This document shows, in pieces, positions 40,894-48,402 of a stretch of 64,000 nt of DNA; the first letter of the stretch is position 1, and every line of letters starts with the position of its first letter. The notes under the pieces were generated by a model. That model was not told where the DNA came from. It did not search any database and saw nothing but the letters and a program-made list of their open reading frames with translations. The stretch lies in contig NZ_JADDXU010000025.1 in NCBI RefSeq assembly GCF_015163075.1, forward strand, positions 1-64,000, given 5' to 3'. This DNA comes from Streptomyces justiciae. Its GTDB lineage: Bacteria; Actinomycetota; Actinomycetes; Streptomycetales; Streptomycetaceae. A program made the position numbers and the translations under genes.

Positions 40894-41823
40894 ATGCCCA
40901 TGCCCCCGTCCCGGCGCCTCGCCCTGATCACCGGCGCTTCCCTGGCCCTCCTGACTGGTTGCGGCAGTTCGTCGGACTCGGCGAGCGACACGCAGACCCC
41001 CGCCGCCGCGACCACGATCCCGGTCGTGGCCTCGACCAACGTCTACGGCGACATCGCCCGCCAGATAGGCGCCGGCAAGGTCGACGTCACCTCGATCATC
41101 AACGACCCGAGCCAGGACCCGCACTCCTACGAGGCCAACACCCAGAACCAACTCGCCCTGTCCAAGGCCAAGGTCGTCATCGAGAACGGCGGCGGCTACG
41201 ACGACTTCATCGACAAGATGCTGGACAGCGGCGGCAACTCCTCCGCCGAACTCATCAACGCCGTCAAGATCTCCGGCAAGACCGCCCCCAAGGGCGGCGA
41301 ACTCAACGAGCACGTCTGGTACGACTTCCCGACGGCCGCGAAGATCGCCGACAGCATCGCCGCCGCCCTCGCCAAGGCCGACCCCGCGAACGCCGCCACC
41401 TTCACCAAGAACGCCGCGGCCTTCAAAAGCCGGCTCCAGCCGCTGGAGGCGAAGGAGGCGCAGATCAAGAAGGCGCACGGCGGAGAGGCGATCGCCATCA
41501 CCGAGCCCGTACCGCTGTACATGATCGAGGCGAGCGGACTGGTCAACAGGACTCCGCAGGAGTTCAGCGAGGCCATCGAGGAGAGCGACGATGTCTCCCC
41601 CAAGACACTTCAGTCCACGCTGGCACTGTTCACCGGCAAGCAGGTCAAGGCACTCGTCTACAACGAGCAGACCTCCGGCCCCCAGACCGAGAAGGTCGAG
41701 CAGGCGTCGAAGACGGCCGGCATCCCCGTCGTCCCCGTCACCGAGACCCTGCCCAAGGGCAAGGACTACCTCGGCTGGATGACCGACAACGTCGACGCGC
41801 TCGCGAACGCGCTGGACAAGTGA
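40894..41823 (+). CDS. znuA: Zinc ABC transporter substrate-binding lipoprotein
   Basis: A protein of 309 residues from ATG 40894, with GGAG seven bases upstream. The signal peptide ends in the lipobox L-L-T-G-C at about residue 21. A cluster A-I metal-binding fold follows: V-V-A-S-T-N-V-Y-G-D-I-A, then the His ligands in D-P-H-S-Y-E and N-E-H-V-W-Y-D. At the usual third-His position this protein has I-T-E-P-V-P-L-Y-M-I-E-A-S-G-L. The His-rich loop of E. coli ZnuA is absent. Two Zur boxes upstream make zinc the cargo. It is the first gene of znuA-znuC-znuB. Confidence 0.93.
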   Translation: MPMPPSRRLALITGASLALLTGCGSSSDSASDTQTPAAATTIPVVASTNVYGDIARQIGAGKVDVTSIINDPSQDPHSYEANTQNQLALSKAKVVIENGGGYDDFIDKMLDSGGNSSAELINAVKISGKTAPKGGELNEHVWYDFPTAAKIADSIAAALAKADPANAATFTKNAAAFKSRLQPLEAKEAQIKKAHGGEAIAITEPVPLYMIEASGLVNRTPQEFSEAIEESDDVSPKTLQSTLALFTGKQVKALVYNEQTSGPQTEKVEQASKTAGIPVVPVTETLPKGKDYLGWMTDNVDALANALDK

Positions 41824-41834
41824 GGCCACGCACC

Positions 41835-42686
41835 ATGCCCCCGCTCCCCCGGCCCCGAACACCCGACACACCGGTGATCAGCCTGCGCGACGCCGCCCTG
41901 TCGTACGGCGACCGCACGGTGTGGCGCGGTGTCGAACTCGACGTACGGCCCGGGGAGTTCCTCGCCGTGCTGGGCCCGAACGGAGCGGGCAAGACCAGCT
42001 TCGTGCGGGCCCTGCTGGGTCAACAGCCGCTGTCCGCCGGGACCTTGACCGTCCTCGGCCGACCGGCCCGCGAGGCGAGCCGGCACATCGGATACGTTCC
42101 CCAGCAGGCCGCCCTCTCCGCCCAGGCGATGCTGCGCGCCCGCGACCTCGTCCGCTTCGGCATCGACGGCCACCACTTCGGGCCACGCCTGCGAACGGCC
42201 GCCGTCCACCGCCGAGTCGACGAGATTCTCGCCGCGGTCGGCGCCTCGGCCTACGCGGACGTCCCCCTCGGCCTGCTGTCCGGCGGTGAGCGCCAGCGCG
42301 TACGCATCGGCCAGGCCCTGGCGACCGACCCCCGCATCCTGCTGTGCGACGAGCCACTGCTCTCCCTGGACCTGCACCACCAACGGGCCGTGACCGAACT
42401 CGTCGACGCCCGGCGCCGCTCCCACGACACGGCGGTCGTCTTCGTGACCCACGAGATCAACCCTGTGCTCGACCTGGTGGACCGCGTGCTGTACCTGGCA
42501 CGCGGCGGCCATCGCATCGGCACACCGCAGGAGGTCCTCACCTCCGAATCGCTGTCCCGGCTGTACGGCACCCGGGTCGACGTCGTCCGCGTGCACGGCC
42601 GGGTGGTGGTCGTCGGCGTACCCGACGAACCCCTCGCCCCCGCCCCACCGCACCACGCCCCCGTCCGGGACGGAGTCCGCCTGTGA
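41835..42686 (+). CDS. znuC: Zinc ABC transporter ATP-binding protein
   Basis: An ATPase of 283 residues from ATG 41835: Walker A G-P-N-G-A-G-K-T-S-F, Q-loop Y-V-P-Q-Q, signature L-L-S-G-G-E-R-Q-R-V, Walker B I-L-L-C-D-E-P and F-V-T-H-E-I-N. The C-terminal His/Pro-rich tail (A-P-P-H-H-A-P) may touch metal. Its stop overlaps the permease start. The set is a class-3 metal importer. Confidence 0.93.
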   Translation: MPPLPRPRTPDTPVISLRDAALSYGDRTVWRGVELDVRPGEFLAVLGPNGAGKTSFVRALLGQQPLSAGTLTVLGRPAREASRHIGYVPQQAALSAQAMLRARDLVRFGIDGHHFGPRLRTAAVHRRVDEILAAVGASAYADVPLGLLSGGERQRVRIGQALATDPRILLCDEPLLSLDLHHQRAVTELVDARRRSHDTAVVFVTHEINPVLDLVDRVLYLARGGHRIGTPQEVLTSESLSRLYGTRVDVVRVHGRVVVVGVPDEPLAPAPPHHAPVRDGVRL

Positions 42687-43567
42687 CGACGCTCGCCGAC
42701 GGCATCTGGCAGCAGATGTTCAACTTCGACCACTACGGCGAACTCCTGGCGCTGGTCCGCAACTCCCTCGTCGTCGGCGCCGCACTCGGCCTGGTCGGCG
42801 GCCTGGCCGGGGTCTTCGTCATGATGCGCGACCTGCCGTTCGCGGTGCACGGCATCAGTGAACTGTCCTTCGCGGGCGCCTCGGCGGCGCTGCTGCTGGG
42901 GACGAACATCGTGGCGGGCTCGATCACCGGCTCGCTCCTCGCGTCGGCCGCGATCGGTGTCCTGGGGACACGTGCCCGGGACCGCAACTCGGTCATCGGC
43001 ATCATCATGCCGTTCGGCCTGGGCCTCGGCGTGCTCTTCCTGGCCCTCTACAAAGGCCGCGCGGCCAACAAGTTCGGGCTGCTCACCGGCCAGATCGTGG
43101 CCGTCGACACCCCGCAGACGACATGGCTGCTCGCCACCTCCGCCGTCGTCCTCGCGGCCCTGGCCGTCATGTGGCGACCGCTGACCTTCGCCAGCACCGA
43201 CCCGGACGTCGCCGCGGCCCGCGGAGTGCCGGTGCGCGCGCTGTCCCTCGCCTTCATGCTCGTCCTCGGCCTCGCCGTCGCCCTGTCCGTCCAGATCGTC
43301 GGCGCCCTGCTGGTCCTCTCCCTGGTGGTCACACCGGCCGCCGCCGCGGCCCGGGTCACCGCGTCACCGGTCCTGTTGCCGCTGCTCAGCGTGGTCTTCG
43401 CGGTGGCGTCGATCGAGGGCGGCATCCTGCTCGCCCTGGGCAGCAGCATTCCCATCAGCCCCTACGTCACGACGATCTCGTTCCTCCTGTACGTCGTCTG
43501 CCGGTTGGCGGGCCGGCGCCGTTCGCGGAGATGGGGAGTGCGGGCCACGGGCGCCCAACCTGCCTAA
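42683..43567 (+). CDS. znuB: Zinc ABC transporter permease
   Basis: A permease of 294 residues from GTG 42683 in a GTGA overlap. It has eight or nine hydrophobic helices of the ABC-3 family: V-F-V-M-M-R-D-L-P-F-A-V-H-G-I-S-E-L-S-F-A-G, with conserved H-G-I-S-E, and L-S-V-Q-I-V-G-A-L-L-V-L-S-L-V. It forms the channel of the zinc importer. A short basic C-terminal tail follows the last helix. The gene ends at the edge of the MmyB remnant on the other strand. Confidence 0.93.
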   Translation: MTTLADGIWQQMFNFDHYGELLALVRNSLVVGAALGLVGGLAGVFVMMRDLPFAVHGISELSFAGASAALLLGTNIVAGSITGSLLASAAIGVLGTRARDRNSVIGIIMPFGLGLGVLFLALYKGRAANKFGLLTGQIVAVDTPQTTWLLATSAVVLAALAVMWRPLTFASTDPDVAAARGVPVRALSLAFMLVLGLAVALSVQIVGALLVLSLVVTPAAAAARVTASPVLLPLLSVVFAVASIEGGILLALGSSIPISPYVTTISFLLYVVCRLAGRRRSRRWGVRATGAQPA

Positions 43568-44092
43568 CCCTGCGGCCGCGTCGGCGGTGATGGCCGGTCA
43601 GCTTCAGGAATTGCGGCACCCGACCCGGATCCGCTCCGATGTCGCACACCTGCTTGTACGGCGCGTCGGGGAAGCCAGCCGTAGCACAGCGCAACGGGTG
43701 TGCCGTCGATCTCCCGCACGCCGACCGTGGTCTCGTACACGGCCGCGAGCACAGCCCGCGACATGATGCCGCCAACCGCCGCGTCGGCGACCACCCGGCC
43801 GGCGCGCAGACCTTTCCGGTGAGTCTCCAACAGGTCGCGGGCGGCGGGATCGAGGAGGGCGTACCGCGCGGAATTGCGCTGCCTGTACGGCAACAGGCCG
43901 AAGTCGGCGCTCGGGGTGCGGGCGAGGGCGAAGAGGTGGTCGCGTTCGCCGTAGCTCAGGCATAGGGCGCGGGTGACGGCCGTGAGCACGGCCTCGGAGA
44001 CGTGCTGCAGTCCGGCGGTATCCCGGGTGAGGTGGTTCCGATGGGAGCCCAGGAAGTCGCCGAGGTCGCTGTCGTGCTCCGTTTCTCCAGTA
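43564..44092 (-). pseudogene. Decayed MmyB-like helix-turn-helix regulator
   Basis: The minus strand begins with S-D-L-G-D-F-L-G-S-H-R-N-H-L-T, the usual N-terminus of an MmyB regulator, without a usable start codon. It then jumps from T-A-G-L directly to H-V-S-E-A-V-L-T-A-V-T-R-A-L-C-L-S, so the central R-R-x-P-G-L-R-R-E-E-L-A helix-turn-helix is deleted. The later ligand-domain motif N-S-A-R-Y-A-L-L-D-P-A-A-R-D-L (normally R-N-x-A-R-x-x-F-L-D-P) is present, but the sequence around it is shortened. The frame closes at 43564 with unrelated residues. At least two internal deletions are needed to explain it. Confidence 0.65.
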
Positions 44093-44169
44093 TCAGAGGG
44101 TGTGGTGGGGTGAGGCGCGAAGGTGGCCCAGCTGGACCCAGGTTCGGAAATCTCCGGCGACGGGCCGGT

Positions 44170-44736
44170 TCAGGTGTGCAGCCCGCGAAGCATGACGCCC
44201 AGGTAACGGCGGCCGGTTTCGAGACGGGTCTCCTGGTCGTCGGTGTGGATCTGGGCCGCGGTGGCGATCCCGCACATGAGAGGCCTCAGGTCCTCCCAGC
44301 TGACGACGGAGCGGACGGCGCCCGCCGCGTGTGCGCGCTCGAGCAGTCGGCCGGCCAAGGAGTCCATCTCATCGGTGAGCTCAGTGGTGCGCGGCAGGAC
44401 ACGATCCGGCGCCGAACGCACGACGGTGACGGAGGGGTCCGTCAGCTGCACTTCCAGCGTGGCGTTGAGGAAGTCCACGAATGCCTGCCAGGGATCGTCC
44501 CGGGTGAGTGCCTGCTCGGCGTGGGCGACCAGCATTTCCAGGCCTGGCGTCGCCACGGTCTCCATCAGCGCTTCCGGGTTCGGGAAATGCCGGTAGACGG
44601 TGGCCACTCCCACCCCGGCCAGGCGGGCGACGTCGTTGAGCTGCAGCGGCACTCCGTCGTCCACGAGCTGCCGCCCCACGTCGACGATGCGCTGCCAGTT
44701 GCGGGCAGCGTCCCTGCGCATCGGTGTTGTGGTCAT
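44170..44736 (-). CDS. TetR-family regulator with an operator shared with the 24.4-kb locus
   Basis: A protein of 188 residues from ATG 44736; GTG 44742 is an alternative. Its helix-turn-helix contains L-Q-L-N-D-V-A-R-L-A-G-V-G-V-A-T-V-Y-R-H-F-P-N-P-E-A-L. The C-terminal domain is of the SBP-like TetR_C type. The palindrome CGGATAGCTCATCCG starts 14 bp upstream, and almost the same site lies between the YdeI and hydrolase genes at 24.4 kb. The protein therefore probably represses itself and that distant pair. Confidence 0.88.
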   Translation of the reverse strand: MTTTPMRRDAARNWQRIVDVGRQLVDDGVPLQLNDVARLAGVGVATVYRHFPNPEALMETVATPGLEMLVAHAEQALTRDDPWQAFVDFLNATLEVQLTDPSVTVVRSAPDRVLPRTTELTDEMDSLAGRLLERAHAAGAVRSVVSWEDLRPLMCGIATAAQIHTDDQETRLETGRRYLGVMLRGLHT

Positions 44737-44750
44737 ACGCACAGGATAAC

Positions 44751-44765
44751 CGGATAGCTCATCCG
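44751..44765. promoter_or_regulatory. TetR operator, near-copy of the site at 24441
   Basis: CGGATAGCTCATCCG just upstream of the TetR start. It has five-base arms CGGAT/ATCCG and differs from the 24441 site only at two central positions. Confidence 0.7.
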
Positions 44766-44883
44766 CCTAGTGCACGACCAAAGGCAATGACGTGATCGCC
44801 ACGCCCCCCGGAACCATGCCCCATCCGTGTGGAATTGCTCCGTTCGGATTTCGTCCGGGGTATAGTCGGCCGGGCGTGGCGTA

Positions 44884-44896
44884 CGAAACCGTATCG
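44884..44896. promoter_or_regulatory. CGAAACnGTWTCG palindrome upstream of the YceI gene
   Basis: CGAAACCGTATCG lies 42 bp before the YceI gene. It has one mismatch from the perfect palindrome CGAAACCGTTTCG at 48247-48259. The flanking TGGCGTA is also shared with the 48.2-kb site when that site is read on the minus strand, so about 20 bp are conserved between the two promoters. Confidence 0.7.
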
Positions 44897-44938
44897 TTCA
44901 CCTGGGTGATATCGAACGGCACCTGAAAGGCAGCGACC

Positions 44939-45775
44939 ATGAGCACCACCAGCAAGGGCGGACTGCGGGTGCGGATCCGTACCAAGGACGGCTGGGCCGT
45001 CCCGCACGCCGTGCTGACCGTCACCGACATGACGGGCCGCCAGGCTCTGCGTCAGGAAGCATCGCAGGACGGCCTCGTGACCACCGACGCCCTGACCCCC
45101 GGAACGTACACGGCGATCGTCACCGCCGTCGGCTACGCCCCCGTCGCCGCCACCGCCGTCGTGACCGCCTCCGGCGGTGCCGACCTCGGCTCGCTCGTGC
45201 TGGCCAGGGCCGCAGGCGTGGAGCTGCCGCCGCCTGGTCCGTGGACGATCGACCCGGCGCATTCCTCGGTGCGGGCGGTCGCCCAGCACCTCGGACTGAC
45301 CAGTGTGCACGGCCAGTTCAAGGAGTTCGGGGGGCGGATCACGGTGGCGGACAATCCACTGTGGTCGAGCGTGGAGGCGGTGATCGAGGCCGCCTCGATC
45401 GACACGGGCAACGCGATGCGCGACGGTCATCTGCGCTCCGCCGACTTCCTCGACACGGACGTGCACCCCAAGATCACCTTTCGTAGCACGGGCATCACCC
45501 CGGCGGGCGAGGCGCGTTGGACCATCCACGGCGAACTCGGCCTGCACGGCGTGACCCGCGCCGTCGATCTCGACCTCTCCTACCTCGGTACCGGCCCGGA
45601 CCCGTGGGGCGGAGTGCGGGCGTCGTTCCACGCGAGCACCGAACTGCGGCGCGAGGACTTCGCCATGAACTACAACCAGGTCATCCAGGCGGGCATCGCG
45701 GCCGTCGGCGCGACCCTGCGCGTGGAGCTCGACATCCAGGCCGTCCAGGGCGAGCAACTTCCGCCCGCCGCCTGA
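44939..45775 (+). CDS. YceI-family protein with N-terminal carboxypeptidase-regulatory-like domain
   Basis: A protein of 278 residues from ATG 44939, with GAAAGG upstream. Residues 8-90 form an Ig-like carboxypeptidase-regulatory-like domain (V-P-H-A-V-L-T-V-T-D, then L-T-P-G-T-Y-T-A-I-V). Residues 98-270 are a YceI lipocalin-like barrel: W-T-I-D-P-A-H-S-S-V-R, H-G-Q-F-K-E-F, H-L-R-S-A-D-F-L-D, H-P-K-I-T-F-R-S and G-E-L-G-L-H-G-V-T-R. YceI proteins bind polyisoprenoids or amphiphiles. Unlike most, this one has no signal peptide. The same accessory domain and the same upstream palindrome occur with the MFS gene across the terminator. Confidence 0.9.
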   Translation: MSTTSKGGLRVRIRTKDGWAVPHAVLTVTDMTGRQALRQEASQDGLVTTDALTPGTYTAIVTAVGYAPVAATAVVTASGGADLGSLVLARAAGVELPPPGPWTIDPAHSSVRAVAQHLGLTSVHGQFKEFGGRITVADNPLWSSVEAVIEAASIDTGNAMRDGHLRSADFLDTDVHPKITFRSTGITPAGEARWTIHGELGLHGVTRAVDLDLSYLGTGPDPWGGVRASFHASTELRREDFAMNYNQVIQAGIAAVGATLRVELDIQAVQGEQLPPAA

Positions 45776-45797
45776 CAGTTCGGCGCTCGGCACAGCA

Positions 45798-45832
45798 GCG
45801 TCCGCCGCCCGGGATGTCCGGGCGGCGGACGC
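45798..45832. terminator. Strong bidirectional terminator
   Basis: GCGTCCGCCGCCCGG (45798-45812) pairs perfectly with CCGGGCGGCGGACGC (45818-45832) around a five-base loop. It lies between the converging YceI and MFS genes. Confidence 0.85.
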
Positions 45833-45843
45833 AACAGGCATGC

Positions 45844-45870
45844 GGGGTGTCCTTCAGCGACGGACACCCC
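45844..45870. terminator. Second hairpin between YceI and MFS genes
   Basis: GGGGTGTCC (45844-45852) pairs with GGACACCCC (45862-45870) around a nine-base loop. It lies 12 bp beyond the first hairpin and probably serves the MFS transcript. Confidence 0.7.
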
Positions 45871-45896
45871 GTCAACTGCCGGACCTGACCGCGGCC

Positions 45897-48200
45897 TTAC
45901 TCCGTCTCCTTGTGCCCCAGCTGGATGTCGACGCCCTCGTGACTGCCGTTCAGCGTGACGTGGGTGGCCACCGGCGGATATCCACTGGCGATCACGGTGT
46001 ACTGCTCGCTGGAGAGGTCGGTGAAGATGTAGCTCCCGTGGACGTCGGTGTTGCGCGTACCGATGACGTTGCCGGCGGCGTCGAGCACCGTCACCCGGGC
46101 ATCCTCCAGCGCACGTCCGTCATGGGTCTGCACCGTGCCCCGCAACGTGGCCGCGACGGAGAGCTGGATGTCGGCGCGGACGATCTCGGCGGAGACGGAG
46201 ACCGGCACCGCGGCGGGGCGATGGCCGGACGCGCTGGCGCTGAGCGTGTAGTCGCCGGGCATCAGGTCGCCGATCCGGTAGTCGCCGTCCATTCCGGTGG
46301 TGGCGGAGGCCGCCACATCACCCTGCTGGTGGGTGAGCACCACCAGCGCGCCGGGCAGTTCCTCGCCGGCTCCGCCGCGCACCGTGCCGGCCAGGCCACC
46401 CGGGGTGGGCAGCACCACCAGGTCGTGGGAGACGGGGGCACCGTTCAGCGTCAGCGTCGCCACCTGCGGCTGGTATCCGGACGCCGAACCGATGAGGACG
46501 AGGCTGCCGTGCTCGGTGGTCTTCACCGCGTACGAACCGTCCGCACGGGACGTGGCACGGGCCAGCTGTCGGCCCGAACCGTCCAGCAGGGTGATGGCGG
46601 CGTGGGCCACGGGTGCGCCGGCGCCGCTCCTCACCTGGCCGTGGATGACGGCCCCGTCGCCCAAGGTGTCGACCAGCGCGGGCACGGCGGGTGCGCCGGG
46701 TGTGGTCTCGGCTGGCGCCTCCGAGTCCTCCGCGGGCGTGCCGGCCCGCTGCTTCGTACGGAACAGCAGCGCCGTGACGACCACGGCGAAGGCGAAGAAC
46801 CCGGCCGACCACCAGTAGGCGACCTCGTAGCTGTGCAGCGCCGCGTTCGCCTTGACCAGCGGGTCGGACAGATGGTCCTTGGCGTAGTTCGTGGCGGCCG
46901 TCGCGGCGAGGGTGTTGAGCAGCGCCGTACTGATCGAACCGCCCACCTGCTGGGTCGTGTTGAGGGCCGCCGAGGCCACGCCCTGATCGCTGGCCTGCAC
47001 CCCGAGCGTCGCGTAGCTCATCGCGGCGGGCATCGACATGCCCAGCCCACCGCCGAGCAGCAGCAGCGGGCCCAGCACATGCGCGGCGTAACCGCTGTGC
47101 AGGTCCAGGCGGGTCAGCCAGACCATGCCTCCCACCGCCAGCAGCATGCCGATCGGTACGACGATCTTCGGGCCGATCCTCGGCACCAGCCAGTTGGTGG
47201 ACAGCTGCGCCATCACCATCAGCGCGGCCACCATCGGCAGGAACGCCACACCGTTCTTGACCGGTGAATAGCCCAGCGTCCCCTGGAGGTAGTAGGTCAG
47301 GAAGAGGAAGACGCCGAACATCCCGGCGGAGGAGATGAGGATGGTCGACAGGGCGGCGGCGCGGTCGCGGTCGGCCAGGACGCGCAGCGGCAGCACGGGG
47401 TGCTTCGCCCGGGTCTGCCAGAGGAAGAACGCCACCAGCAGCACGGCTCCCGCGGTGAGGAAGCCCCAGGTCATCCAGTTGTCCCAGTCGTGCGTCTCCG
47501 CGTTGGCGAAGCCGTAGACGACGCCGAAGAGTCCGCCGGAGACCAGGACGACACCGAGGACGTCGAGCTTCGGGCGTTCGGTGGGGACGGAGCGGCCGAG
47601 GAAGACGACCGCGCCGATCAGCGCCGGAACCGCGATGACGTCGTTGACGTACAGCGTCCAGCGCCAGTCCAGGTACTCGGTGAGCAGACCGCCGAGGACC
47701 AGGCCGACGGCCGCGCCGGAGCCGGCGATCGCGCCGAAGATGCCGAAGGCCCTGGCGCGTTCCTTGGCCTCGGTGAACGTCGTGGTCAGCAGCGAGAGCG
47801 CGGCCGGTGCGAGCAGCGCGCCGAACAGCCCCTGCACCGCGCGCGCGACGACCAGCATGGTGAAGCCGTTCGCCGCGCCGCCGAGCGCGGAGGCCGCGGC
47901 GAAGCCGATGATGCCGACGATGAAGGTCGTCTTGCGGCCGAAGAGGTCGGCCAGCCGCCCGCCGAGCAGCAGCAGACTGCCGAAGGCCAGGGAGTAGGCG
48001 GTGACGATCCACTGCCGGCCGTTGTTGTCGAAGCCCAGGTCCTGTTGGGCGGACGGCAGCGCGATGTTCACGATGGTGGCGTCGAGTACGACCATGAGCT
48101 GGGCGAGACCGATCACGGCCAGCGCCCACCAACGGTGCTTCGACGCTTGGGTGTGGCCGGGAGGCCCGGCCTGGACGGCGGGGGCCGGGATGGCTTCCAC
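45897..48200 (-). CDS. DHA2-type MFS exporter with three C-terminal carboxypeptidase-regulatory-like domains
   Basis: A protein of 767 residues. Residues 25-490 form a 14-helix drug:H+ antiporter of the EmrB/QacA type: V-V-L-D-A-T-I-V-N-I-A-L-P (motif D1), G-G-R-L-A-D-L-F-G-R-K (motif A) and G-L-F-G-A-L-L-A-P-A (near motif C). After an acidic linker come three Ig-like domains, each with a G-x-V, D-G-x-Y, G-x-Y/Q-Y-T pattern (D-G-S-Y-A-V, D-G-D-Y-R-I-G-D-L-M-P-G-D-Y, H-G-S-Y-I-F-T-D-L). The C-terminus should be cytoplasmic. This tail is not part of ordinary DHA2 exporters. The cargo is unknown; palindromes upstream suggest TetR-like control. Confidence 0.9.
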   Translation of the reverse strand: MEAIPAPAVQAGPPGHTQASKHRWWALAVIGLAQLMVVLDATIVNIALPSAQQDLGFDNNGRQWIVTAYSLAFGSLLLLGGRLADLFGRKTTFIVGIIGFAAASALGGAANGFTMLVVARAVQGLFGALLAPAALSLLTTTFTEAKERARAFGIFGAIAGSGAAVGLVLGGLLTEYLDWRWTLYVNDVIAVPALIGAVVFLGRSVPTERPKLDVLGVVLVSGGLFGVVYGFANAETHDWDNWMTWGFLTAGAVLLVAFFLWQTRAKHPVLPLRVLADRDRAAALSTILISSAGMFGVFLFLTYYLQGTLGYSPVKNGVAFLPMVAALMVMAQLSTNWLVPRIGPKIVVPIGMLLAVGGMVWLTRLDLHSGYAAHVLGPLLLLGGGLGMSMPAAMSYATLGVQASDQGVASAALNTTQQVGGSISTALLNTLAATAATNYAKDHLSDPLVKANAALHSYEVAYWWSAGFFAFAVVVTALLFRTKQRAGTPAEDSEAPAETTPGAPAVPALVDTLGDGAVIHGQVRSGAGAPVAHAAITLLDGSGRQLARATSRADGSYAVKTTEHGSLVLIGSASGYQPQVATLTLNGAPVSHDLVVLPTPGGLAGTVRGGAGEELPGALVVLTHQQGDVAASATTGMDGDYRIGDLMPGDYTLSASASGHRPAAVPVSVSAEIVRADIQLSVAATLRGTVQTHDGRALEDARVTVLDAAGNVIGTRNTDVHGSYIFTDLSSEQYTVIASGYPPVATHVTLNGSHEGVDIQLGHKETE

Positions 48201-48246
48201 GATGACGCTCCCTAGTGGTGCTGGGACTGCTCGGACCTTATCGATC

Positions 48247-48259
48247 CGAAACCGTTTCG
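48247..48259. promoter_or_regulatory. Perfect CGAAAC-C-GTTTCG palindrome upstream of the MFS gene
   Basis: A 13-bp palindrome with six-base arms and one central base, 47 bp before the MFS start. It closely matches the site before the YceI gene at 44884-44896. Confidence 0.75.
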
Positions 48260-48284
48260 TACGCCAACGTAGGCAGGTGAGCTG

Positions 48285-48302
48285 CGAAACTCAAACGTTT
48301 CG
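48285..48302. promoter_or_regulatory. Second operator-like repeat upstream of the MFS gene
   Basis: CGAAAC-6-GTTTCG has the same arms as the 48247 palindrome but a six-base spacer, TCAAAC. Together the two sites look like a tandem operator in the 203-bp gap between the LuxR and MFS genes. Confidence 0.6.
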
Positions 48303-48402
48303 ATAGGACGTCACGCGAAGTGTGGGGTGGCTCACAGGCAAGGCTCAAATGCCCGTACATTTCCCGCACATACTTCGCAAAAACCGACGTCGGCTGCCGC
48401 GC

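Noticed and set aside
44759..45841. Minus-strand frame opposite the YceI gene
   Set aside because: It overlaps a gene with unmistakable YceI motifs and has no motif of its own.
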